From contig JAMIFM010000037.1 of NCBI GenBank assembly GCA_035906255.1, positions 186,001-250,000 of the forward strand: a stretch of 64,000 nt of DNA, written 5' to 3'. The notes beneath the pieces were generated by a model, which was not told the origin of the DNA, did not search any database, and saw nothing but the letters and a program-made list of their open reading frames with translations. The DNA is from SB11 sp035906255. Lineage in GTDB: Bacteria > Bacteroidota > Bacteroidia > UBA8524. How positions within the stretch are numbered: position 1 is the first letter of the stretch; every line of letters begins with the position of its first letter. Positions 1 through 7,294 of the stretch are shown here, in pieces. Made by a program: the position numbers and the translations under genes.

Positions 1-1
1 T

Positions 2-1378
2 ATGATTCCGATGACGGTTACCTTTTTCCTCAAAAGCAGTTCAAGCAAAGCAGTAGGCAGGCGCAATGCCATATTATATGGAGTGTTTATTATTCTTATA
101 TATACTCTTATAGGCACCATTTTTTCACGCATATTTGGTGCTGTTGGGGCAAACTGGTTTAGTACAGATGCTACAGTAAACACTGTATTCTTTTTAGTAT
201 TTGTAATATTTGCCATATCGTTTTTCGGATTATTCGAGATTACCTTGCCCAGTGGCTTTATTAATAAAGTAGATAAACAAAGCGATAGGGGTGGCTTGGT
301 AGGTGTATTCTTTATGGCCTTCACCCTTGTACTGGTTTCGTTTTCATGTACAGGCCCTATTGTAGGCAGTATATTGGTTGAAGCATCACAAGGCAGCTAC
401 CTGCGCCCCATAGTTGGTATGTTAGGTTTCTCGGCGGCATTTGCCCTTCCTTTCACATTATTTGCCATATTCCCCAACTGGTTGCAAGGCTTGCCAAAAT
501 CAGGCGGTTGGCTAAACAGCGTAAAAGTGGTTTTGGGATTTGTGGAGTTAGCATTGGGATTAAAATTCCTTAGTGTTGCCGACCAAGCTTACCATTGGCA
601 CTTGCTTGACCGTGAAATATACATTGCACTTTGGATTGTAATATTCTTCTTAATGGGTGTGTATTTGTTGGGTAAACTAAAATTTGCCCACGATAGCGAT
701 ATGCCTTATTTGGGAGTTCCGCGGTTGTTTTTGGCCATCTTAACTTTTGGTTTTGTGGTATATTTAATCCCCGGTATGTGGGGAGCATCGTTACCCGGTT
801 TGGCAGGGTATTTACCGCCGACAACGACGCATAGTTTTAACCTACCTGCTATGATTAAAGGCGAAGGAGTAGGTAACCTTTGTGAAAAACCTAAGCATAC
901 CGAGTTTTTGCATCTACCTCACGGTATTAAAGGCTATTTCGACTACAAGCAGGCAATTAATTGTGCTAAAGATTTAAATAAGCCTTTGTTTATAGATTTT
1001 ACCGGTCATGGTTGTGTTAACTGCCGTAAGATGGAGGAACAAGTGTGGGCACATCCCGAAGTGTTGCGTAGGTTGGAGAAAGATTTTATTGTGGTTGCTT
1101 TGTATGTGGATGATAGGACAGAATTACCTGAAAGCGAATGGAGAACTTCTAAGTTTGACGGTAAGGTGAAAAAATCTATCGGGAAAATAAACAGCGATAT
1201 ACAAATTTGCTACTTTGGCAGCAATGCACAGCCAAACTATTGTTTGCTGGATAATAATGAAGAGTTGTTGGCCGAACCAAGGGGCAGTAACTATAATGTA
1301 AAAGAGTTTATTAAATTTTTAGACGATGCCAAAGCCTTGTTCTACAAGCGTGAAGGTATAAAACCACCTGTTGAATAA
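2..1378 (+). CDS. DsbD-like thiol:disulfide interchange protein, 5' end cut by window
   Basis: Inner-membrane carrier of reducing equivalents from cytoplasmic thioredoxin to the periplasm (DsbD/CcdA family). About 458 residues are visible. The first codons (IPMTVTFFLK) match the middle of the family, just after the usual CxxP membrane motif, so the true start lies before the window and the ATG at 2 is internal. Roughly seven hydrophobic helices span residues 24-262, with a membrane cysteine in VSFSCTGP. A C-terminal thioredoxin fold (about 310-440) carries the redox pair CVNC at visible residues 338 and 341. The stop overlaps the next start by one base (TAATG), so it is probably co-translated with gmhA. 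The family call is solid. The natural substrate (cytochrome c maturation or general disulfide reduction) cannot be read from the sequence. Confidence 0.88.
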   Translation: MIPMTVTFFLKSSSSKAVGRRNAILYGVFIILIYTLIGTIFSRIFGAVGANWFSTDATVNTVFFLVFVIFAISFFGLFEITLPSGFINKVDKQSDRGGLVGVFFMAFTLVLVSFSCTGPIVGSILVEASQGSYLRPIVGMLGFSAAFALPFTLFAIFPNWLQGLPKSGGWLNSVKVVLGFVELALGLKFLSVADQAYHWHLLDREIYIALWIVIFFLMGVYLLGKLKFAHDSDMPYLGVPRLFLAILTFGFVVYLIPGMWGASLPGLAGYLPPTTTHSFNLPAMIKGEGVGNLCEKPKHTEFLHLPHGIKGYFDYKQAINCAKDLNKPLFIDFTGHGCVNCRKMEEQVWAHPEVLRRLEKDFIVVALYVDDRTELPESEWRTSKFDGKVKKSIGKINSDIQICYFGSNAQPNYCLLDNNEELLAEPRGSNYNVKEFIKFLDDAKALFYKREGIKPPVE

Positions 1379-1953
1379 TGAGTGATGTGATTAGGAAAAA
1401 CTTTTTGGAGGCGTATCAGGTACTTCAAAATTTTTTGAGTGACGACGATAATATAAAAAGTATTGCTCGTGCGGGCGATACGATGCTTGCGGCACTGAAA
1501 AGCGGAAAAAAAATAATCTCGTGCGGTAATGGTGGCAGCATGTGTGATGCCATGCACTTTGCCGAAGAACTTACGGGACGTTTTAAAGAAAACCGCGAGC
1601 CTATTGCGGCAATTTCAATCTCTGACCCTTCCCACATTTCTTGTGTGAGTAATGATTACGGGTATGAGTTTGTGTTCTCACGCTTTGTGCAAGCCATCGG
1701 TAACGAGGGCGATGTGTTACTTGCTATTAGCACCAGTGGGAACAGTAAAAATGTGTTAAATGCTATTGAAGCTGCCCATAAAAAAGGGATGAAAGTGGTG
1801 GGACTTACCGGAAAAGACGGTGGAAAAATGGCTTCGGCAGTTGATGTTGAAGTGCGTGCCCCGCACAGCAAATATGCTGACCGTGCTCAAGAAATACACA
1901 TCAAAGTAATCCACTCATTAATGGATTATATAGAAGAAGGATTAAAAGGGTAA
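1378..1953 (+). CDS. gmhA: Phosphoheptose isomerase (sedoheptulose 7-phosphate isomerase)
   Basis: Cytoplasmic SIS-domain isomerase that converts sedoheptulose 7-phosphate to D-glycero-D-manno-heptose 7-phosphate, the first step of ADP-heptose synthesis for the LPS inner core. The protein is 191 residues, the normal family length. Visible signatures are the sugar-phosphate loop SCGNGGSMCDAMHFAEEL near residue 42, the second phosphate loop ISTSGNSKNV near 115, and the helix RAQEIHIKVIHSL near the C-terminus. The start ATG shares its A with the stop of the DsbD-like gene. The reading frame is intact. Other SIS proteins such as DiaA are related, but the full motif set and length favour GmhA. Confidence 0.88.
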   Translation: MSDVIRKNFLEAYQVLQNFLSDDDNIKSIARAGDTMLAALKSGKKIISCGNGGSMCDAMHFAEELTGRFKENREPIAAISISDPSHISCVSNDYGYEFVFSRFVQAIGNEGDVLLAISTSGNSKNVLNAIEAAHKKGMKVVGLTGKDGGKMASAVDVEVRAPHSKYADRAQEIHIKVIHSLMDYIEEGLKG

Positions 1954-1960
1954 GAAAGAA

Positions 1961-2455
1961 TTAGCGCAACCTGTTAGCTCCGCGCAACAACTGTTCATCG
2001 TAGTTCATACGCGAAAGTGCCATGTAATTAAATACAGGCAAAAACAAAGGGAAGAACAACCCTATTGCAATCTCTGTATCAACGTCTTGGCTCAAAAATC
2101 CGTGATATTTAATACCGTAAAACACCATCAAACCATACAGTACCAGTATAAAAATAAAGTTGAAACTGGTAAGCAGCATTTGCAGTTGCCTGTTTTTAAA
2201 CAAGAAAATACCTATAAAGGCTAATGCCGATACTACTAACAAGGTATAACCCATCAGCGAAAGATTTACGCTCTCAATTACAGCTTCGTTTAAAACTTTT
2301 TCGGCTGATTTAAAATGCAGGCTGATATTTCCCTTGTCATTTCCTGTCCATTTATCATATCCCTGAATTTCAAGATACGAAGGGTTAAACAATAGCAAAA
2401 GTGCCGCTATTGCAGCAATAATTAAAAGATAAACAGTTTGAATGCGTTGTATCAT
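1961..2455 (-). CDS. DUF4293 family membrane protein
   Basis: Small integral membrane protein of 164 residues that begins MIQRIQTVYLLIIAAIAALL, the hallmark N-terminus of DUF4293, a family restricted to Bacteroidota. Four hydrophobic segments are visible at about residues 7-25, 68-87, 93-115 and 128-148. A roughly 40-residue loop between helices 1 and 2 is probably extracytoplasmic. Its function is unknown. It is convergent with gmhA with only 7 bases between the stops, and divergent from the M49 peptidase across about 300 bases that are AT-rich and hold no gene or convincing RNA. Nothing in the sequence suggests a specific partner. Confidence 0.82.
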   Translation of the reverse strand: MIQRIQTVYLLIIAAIAALLLLFNPSYLEIQGYDKWTGNDKGNISLHFKSAEKVLNEAVIESVNLSLMGYTLLVVSALAFIGIFLFKNRQLQMLLTSFNFIFILVLYGLMVFYGIKYHGFLSQDVDTEIAIGLFFPLFLPVFNYMALSRMNYDEQLLRGANRLR

Positions 2456-2754
2456 GCCAGGTTAGTAAATCGCCTCAATATTACAGCTTAAAATTTGCAC
2501 AAAAATGCATATTGTTTTAAAAAAGAATAAAATTTACCCTTTAAACCTCATTGTATTAAAAACAAATGCAATACATGGCTCTTGCAATATACTAAAAACA
2601 CCCGCTAAGTAGTCTGTTAATCTCAAATTGCCTAAATAATAAGGTATAATAGGGTGATTAACATGGCATTATGCCAAATGAAAATTTAAACTGCTCAGTT
2701 ATGGCCTAAATAAATCTTTTTTAGAACTTTGAGGTTGATTAATCCAAGCGAACA

Positions 2755-4818
2755 ATGAAATTAAAACACATATTAGTAATGACAATATCAGTATCGCTGA
2801 TGAATACAGGATGCCGCGACAGTAACGCCCAAAAGGGTAATGAGAGCGAGCAGGTTAAGGGTGAATTTGAGGTGGTAAACGAACGCTTTGCCGACCTTCA
2901 ATTACTTCGCTATGAAGTGCCCGGGTTTAATGAACTTACCCCAAAACAAAAAGAGTTGGCGTATTACCTGTACGAAGCTGCACTTTGCGGACGTGATATT
3001 ATCTACGACCAAAAGTACAAACACAACCTTGCCATCCGTCAAACTATCGATGCTATTTATGAGAGCTATAAGGGTGACAGGACTACCGAGGATTGGAAAA
3101 AATTTGATACTTATGCAAAACGTGTTTGGTTTAGCAATGGAATCCATCACCATTACAGCAACATAAAGTTTGTGCCTGAGTGCGGCCCCGAATACTTTAA
3201 AAGCCTATTGGCCGGAAGTGACGCTAAATTACTGCCATACCCTGTAATGGGCGATACCATTACTTTAATGGATATTTTGGGTGAAGTAATATTTAATCCT
3301 GATGTGGATGCTAAGATTGTGAACCAAGCAAAAGGCATTGACAACGTTGCTGAATCGGCGAACAACTTTTATGCGGGCGTAACCCAAAAAGAAGTGGAGG
3401 CCTACTATACAAAATTAAAGGGCAAAGGCGATAACCAACCGGAGTGGGGCTTGAATACCCAAGTGTATAAAGATGAGAAAGGTAATGTGAAAGAAAGAGT
3501 ATGGAAAGTAGGAGGGATGTACACTAAAGCCATTGAAAAGATTGTGTATTGGCTAAACAAAGCCGTTGCTGTGGCTGAAACCCCTGAACAAAAAGACGCG
3601 CTTGAAAAACTGGTTAAGTATTACCATACAGGCGATGTAAAAGATTGGGATACTTATAACATGGCTTGGATAAAAGATGTGAACAGCACGATTGATGTGG
3701 TGAACGGATTTATCGAAGTGTATTTGGATGCAATTGGCAAAAAAGGCTCGTTTGAAAGCGTAGTATCTATAAAAGATATGGAAGCCAGCAAGCGCATCGA
3801 AACCATCTCAAAACAGGCTCAATGGTTTGAGGATAATTCACCCCTGATGCCTGAACATAAGAAGAAGGAAGTAAAAGGTATCAGTGCCAAAGTAATTACT
3901 GTTGTGGTTGAAAGCGGCGATGCCGCCCCCAGCACCCCTATTGGTATTAACTTGCCCAATAACCGTTGGGTGCGCGAGGTACACGGGTCAAAGTCAGTAT
4001 CATTAGGCAATATTGTTAATGCCTACAACGTTGCAGGCGCAAAAAGCCCTATGCTTGGCGAGTTTGTATCGAGCGAAGAAGTTAAAAAACGCATTGTTGA
4101 GCATGGTGTATTAGCAGGTGAACTGCACACTGATATGCACGAAGTAATTGGACACGCATCGGGTCAGATAAACAAAGGTGTGGGTACACCCGATGAAACC
4201 CTTAAACAATACTCGAGCACGTTGGAAGAAGCCCGCGCCGACCTTGTTGCCTTGTATTACATCATGGATAAAAAACTGGTGGATATAGGCGTGATGCCCA
4301 GCCTTGAGGTAGGTAAATGCGAATACGACAGCTACATAATGAACGGTTTGATAACCCAGCTTACCCGCTTAAAATTAGGTGAACATTTGGAAGAAGCCCA
4401 CATGCGCAACCGACAGTTGGTGGCTCAATGGGCTTATGAAAAAGGCAAGGCCGATAACGTGATTGAGATGTTTAAAAAAGATGGTAAAACCTATGTGAAA
4501 GTGAACGATTATGATAAACTGCGTGTATTGTTTGGCCAGTTGTTACGCGAAATACAACGCATTGTTTCAGAAGGAGATTCTAAAGCAGGCGAGGCTTTAG
4601 TTGAAACATACGGTGTGAAAGTTGACCAAACGTTGTTGGCCGAAGTGTTGGAAAGGTTTAACAAGTTGGATGTAGCACCTTACAAAGGATTTATGCAACC
4701 TAAGTTAGTTCCTGTGATGGACGGAGATAAAATTAAAGACGTGAAAATTGAGTACCCTACTGACTTTTCAAAGCAAATGCTTGAATACAGCAAAAACTAC
4801 GGTTTCTTGAAGCCGTAA
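2755..4818 (+). CDS. Dipeptidyl-peptidase III-like zinc peptidase (M49), lipoprotein
   Basis: Zinc exopeptidase of family M49, which releases dipeptides from the N-terminus of oligopeptides. It has 687 residues, in line with bacterial DPP III enzymes of about 675. The zinc site is HEVIGH at residues 462-467 (the family signature is HExxGH) and the second motif is EEARAD at 491-496 (EExRAE/D). The N-terminus is a lipoprotein signal with a lipobox ending at Cys20 (LMNTGC), followed by a polar linker, so the enzyme is probably periplasmic or outer-membrane anchored. It is monocistronic and followed by a strong bidirectional hairpin. Automated annotation sometimes mislabels such proteins as dihydrofolate reductase; no DHFR motif is present. 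Confidence 0.88.
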   Translation: MKLKHILVMTISVSLMNTGCRDSNAQKGNESEQVKGEFEVVNERFADLQLLRYEVPGFNELTPKQKELAYYLYEAALCGRDIIYDQKYKHNLAIRQTIDAIYESYKGDRTTEDWKKFDTYAKRVWFSNGIHHHYSNIKFVPECGPEYFKSLLAGSDAKLLPYPVMGDTITLMDILGEVIFNPDVDAKIVNQAKGIDNVAESANNFYAGVTQKEVEAYYTKLKGKGDNQPEWGLNTQVYKDEKGNVKERVWKVGGMYTKAIEKIVYWLNKAVAVAETPEQKDALEKLVKYYHTGDVKDWDTYNMAWIKDVNSTIDVVNGFIEVYLDAIGKKGSFESVVSIKDMEASKRIETISKQAQWFEDNSPLMPEHKKKEVKGISAKVITVVVESGDAAPSTPIGINLPNNRWVREVHGSKSVSLGNIVNAYNVAGAKSPMLGEFVSSEEVKKRIVEHGVLAGELHTDMHEVIGHASGQINKGVGTPDETLKQYSSTLEEARADLVALYYIMDKKLVDIGVMPSLEVGKCEYDSYIMNGLITQLTRLKLGEHLEEAHMRNRQLVAQWAYEKGKADNVIEMFKKDGKTYVKVNDYDKLRVLFGQLLREIQRIVSEGDSKAGEALVETYGVKVDQTLLAEVLERFNKLDVAPYKGFMQPKLVPVMDGDKIKDVKIEYPTDFSKQMLEYSKNYGFLKP

Positions 4819-4833
4819 TTGCGAAGGTATTAT

Positions 4834-4877
4834 AAATAAAACAGCCCGTGCAGCTTGCTGCACGGGCTGTTTTATTT
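4834..4877. terminator. Bidirectional transcription terminator
   Basis: Perfect 20-bp inverted repeat (4834-4853 and 4858-4877) with a CTTG loop. The GC-rich core GCCCGTGCAG is flanked by A-rich and T-rich ends, so it reads as an intrinsic terminator in both directions between the convergent M49 and DNRLRE genes. Confidence 0.93.
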
Positions 4878-4889
4878 TATAGGGTTTAA

Positions 4890-5750
4890 TTATTCTTTAA
4901 TCAGTTTCACCCTTTTGTTTCCTGCTTGCAGGTAATAAGTTCCTGCACTCAATGATTCAATACAAAATGGAGTTTTAAAACTATAGTGGGCATGATACAA
5001 TACCATTCGTCCCGTAACATCAAAAACTTGAATTTCGGTGCTGCTACCCTCTTCACCCTCAATAGTGATGGTATTTTGTGCCGGATTCGGGTAAACCTGT
5101 AAAGTGGTTTCTTCGGCAGTTTCTATTCCAGTAGTAGGGGTAGTATAAGCCACTGTAAGTGCAGGACGTTTGGTAGGGTTAGGATTTTCAGTGCTGCCAA
5201 AAGCCACATTTCTATACGGTTGTTCATCCTTTAATTTCAAAACTATACCGTAATTGTTGCCTGAGGCAATGATGTCTTTTATAACCTCCTTCACATCAAC
5301 AGTAAAAACTGCATCCGAATTGGTGAAAACAGTAGAAGAGCCTCTGTTTACAATAGTTGAAGTAGGTTGATTATTCCATGTAATGGTGTTTTCAGCCCAC
5401 GATTGTGTTACACGTTCAACCCAAAAATCATTCTGCCCCGCTATCGGCACAGTTACAAAAGCAGCATCGTAATAAAGGTTTAAAGAGGCAGAAGTAATGG
5501 TGGCATTGGTCGGAATTTGCGCCAAATCAATCCAAAGAAAAGTACGGATAGTTGTAGGAGTGCCGCTTTGAGTCCAAGCATACACATAGTGTACTTTCTC
5601 GTTAGCGTAATTGTTGTTTACAGCATAATTGATGGAAGCAACTTCAGAATCTTTGCCTTTTACAGAATCGGCAACAATGGTAACAACATTTTGGGCACTA
5701 GCAACAGCATTGGCAATAATTAATGCAATGGTGAAAATAAAGGGTTTCAT
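4890..5750 (-). CDS. DNRLRE-domain protein with type IX secretion C-terminal domain
   Basis: Secreted protein of 286 residues. It has a signal peptide (MKPFIFTIALIIANAVASAQ), then a DNRLRE domain at about 30-200. This beta-sandwich module is recognised by the RTFLWIDLAQIP and ASLNLYYDAA strands and by the VTQSWAENTITWNNQP and VDVKEVIKDII motifs. It ends with a type A sorting domain (about 213-286: VYPNPAQNTITIEG, then VFDVTGRMVL, then LSAGTYYLQ and a terminal VKLIKE). The last part directs export through the type IX system and surface attachment. DNRLRE domains usually occur in extracellular adhesion or carbohydrate-related proteins; no catalytic domain is present. It is monocistronic and convergent with the M49 gene. 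Confidence 0.88.
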   Translation of the reverse strand: MKPFIFTIALIIANAVASAQNVVTIVADSVKGKDSEVASINYAVNNNYANEKVHYVYAWTQSGTPTTIRTFLWIDLAQIPTNATITSASLNLYYDAAFVTVPIAGQNDFWVERVTQSWAENTITWNNQPTSTIVNRGSSTVFTNSDAVFTVDVKEVIKDIIASGNNYGIVLKLKDEQPYRNVAFGSTENPNPTKRPALTVAYTTPTTGIETAEETTLQVYPNPAQNTITIEGEEGSSTEIQVFDVTGRMVLYHAHYSFKTPFCIESLSAGTYYLQAGNKRVKLIKE

Positions 5751-5895
5751 AAAAGTAAGAAATTAAGGTTAAAAATATTTCAACCTTATTGGGCTGCCTG
5801 ATTTGCGGTTGTTTATTTGATATTATACTACATAGTAATGGTTGTTATTAAATACAAATATATGATTGATAGCAATAAAAGTTTTTTTAAATCGA

Positions 5896-7143
5896 CTAAT
5901 GCTCCAAAATCAGTTTGCGCAGCATATTAAGGGCAGTGATAGAGGTACGCTCAATAACTGCTTGCCTTGTACCATGAAAGTTGAATTTAAGGGGTAGCAC
6001 TTTGTGTTTATTTGCCACCGCAATCCAAACCGTGCCCACAGGCTTCTCAGGTGTACCGCCGTCAGGCCCTGCAATGCCGCTGGTAGCAATAGCATAATCA
6101 GTTCCCAATAACTCAATTACACCGTGTGCCATTTGCTCCACAGTTTCACTACTCACAGCCCCTACACCGGCAAGCGTTTCAGCTTTAACGCCCAATTGCC
6201 CCATCTTCACCTTATTATCATAAGAAATCACCGAACCCATAAAATATGCTGAACTGCCGGGTATGCTTGTAATCAGGTGGGCAATATAACCACCCGTGCA
6301 ACTTTCGGCAGTTGCCAACATTTGTCCGCGTTCTTTTAGCAAGCGGCCAATCAATTGCTCAAGTTTAATATCCTCATCGGCAATCACATACTCGCCAGCA
6401 AGCTCTTTAATGCGGCTTGATATTTCGTCAAGCTCGGCTTGCATATCGGCAGCATCCTCGCCTCTTGCAGTAAACCGCAAACGTACCGATGTATAATGGG
6501 GCAAGTAGGCCAGTTTAATATGCGGGGGTAAATTATCTTCAACCGTCTCTATTTTCTTCGCTAAGAAAGATTCTCCGATGCCTGCTGTAACAATAGTTTT
6601 ATGGATAATGTGCTGAGCATTGTCTAACCGTTCGAGGCGCGGTAATACAAAGTTTTCCATCATTGACACCATTTCATACGGTACCCCCGGCATCGAGATA
6701 AAAATATGTCCGTCTTCCTCAAACCACATACCGGGTGCTGTACCCTGATGGTTAAAAATTGTTTCACAATTATCAGGTACCAAAGCCTGCTCAAGATTCA
6801 CCTCTAATATAGGCAGGTTACGGGCTTCAAATATTTTTCTGATATGTTCTTCAACGGCTGCTTCTTTGCGCCAGCCGCTATTAAAATACGTAGCAAGAGT
6901 TTGCTTGGTAAGGTCGTCTTTAGTAGGACCAAGCCCTCCCGTAATTAATATAATACGCGCACGTTTTTTGGCACTATTAAAGGCACTAATAATATGCTCC
7001 ACATTATCACTAATAGCCGTTTTCTGAACAACGTCAATACCTATCTTATTTAATTCACGGCCTATCCATGCCGAGTTGGTATCTATCACTTGCCCTATAA
7101 GCAATTCGTCTCCAATAGTTATTATCTCGCAGTAGTTGTTCAC
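5896..7143 (-). CDS. cinA: CinA-family nicotinamide-nucleotide amidohydrolase
   Basis: Two-domain CinA protein of 415 residues. The N-terminal MoaB/COG1058 domain (about 1-170) carries ITGGLGPTKDDLTK. The C-terminal PncC-type domain (about 255-415) has the amidase signature TAESCTGGYIAH, then SVISYDNKVK and SGIAGPDGGTPEKPVGTVW. The family deamidates NMN in pyridine-nucleotide salvage, and the N-terminal domain acts on ADP-ribose-type substrates. The length is normal and both domains look intact. Transcribed on the minus strand after the M1 peptidase gene, but a terminator hairpin lies between them, so it probably has its own promoter. The name refers to competence induction in other bacteria; nothing here supports such a link. 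Confidence 0.92.
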   Translation of the reverse strand: MNNYCEIITIGDELLIGQVIDTNSAWIGRELNKIGIDVVQKTAISDNVEHIISAFNSAKKRARIILITGGLGPTKDDLTKQTLATYFNSGWRKEAAVEEHIRKIFEARNLPILEVNLEQALVPDNCETIFNHQGTAPGMWFEEDGHIFISMPGVPYEMVSMMENFVLPRLERLDNAQHIIHKTIVTAGIGESFLAKKIETVEDNLPPHIKLAYLPHYTSVRLRFTARGEDAADMQAELDEISSRIKELAGEYVIADEDIKLEQLIGRLLKERGQMLATAESCTGGYIAHLITSIPGSSAYFMGSVISYDNKVKMGQLGVKAETLAGVGAVSSETVEQMAHGVIELLGTDYAIATSGIAGPDGGTPEKPVGTVWIAVANKHKVLPLKFNFHGTRQAVIERTSITALNMLRKLILEH

Positions 7144-7247
7144 AGTTTTATGATGTTTTCAGTTTCAAACCTACGGTTTTATCGGTGTTAAAAATAAAAA
7201 AACAAAAGCGGTTAAAAGTGTTTCGTGCGTAATTAATTCAACAAAAA

Positions 7248-7269
7248 AAAGCAGCCCTTGGGCTGCTTT
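7248..7269 (-). terminator. Intrinsic terminator after the M1 aminopeptidase gene
   Basis: Perfect 10-bp stem (AAAGCAGCCC) with a two-base gap. Read on the minus strand it is followed by a run of T residues (the plus-strand A run at 7243-7250). It lies 25 bases past the M1 stop codon and ahead of cinA. Confidence 0.88.
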
Positions 7270-7294
7270 ATATATGTTTTCAAGAGAAGAACTA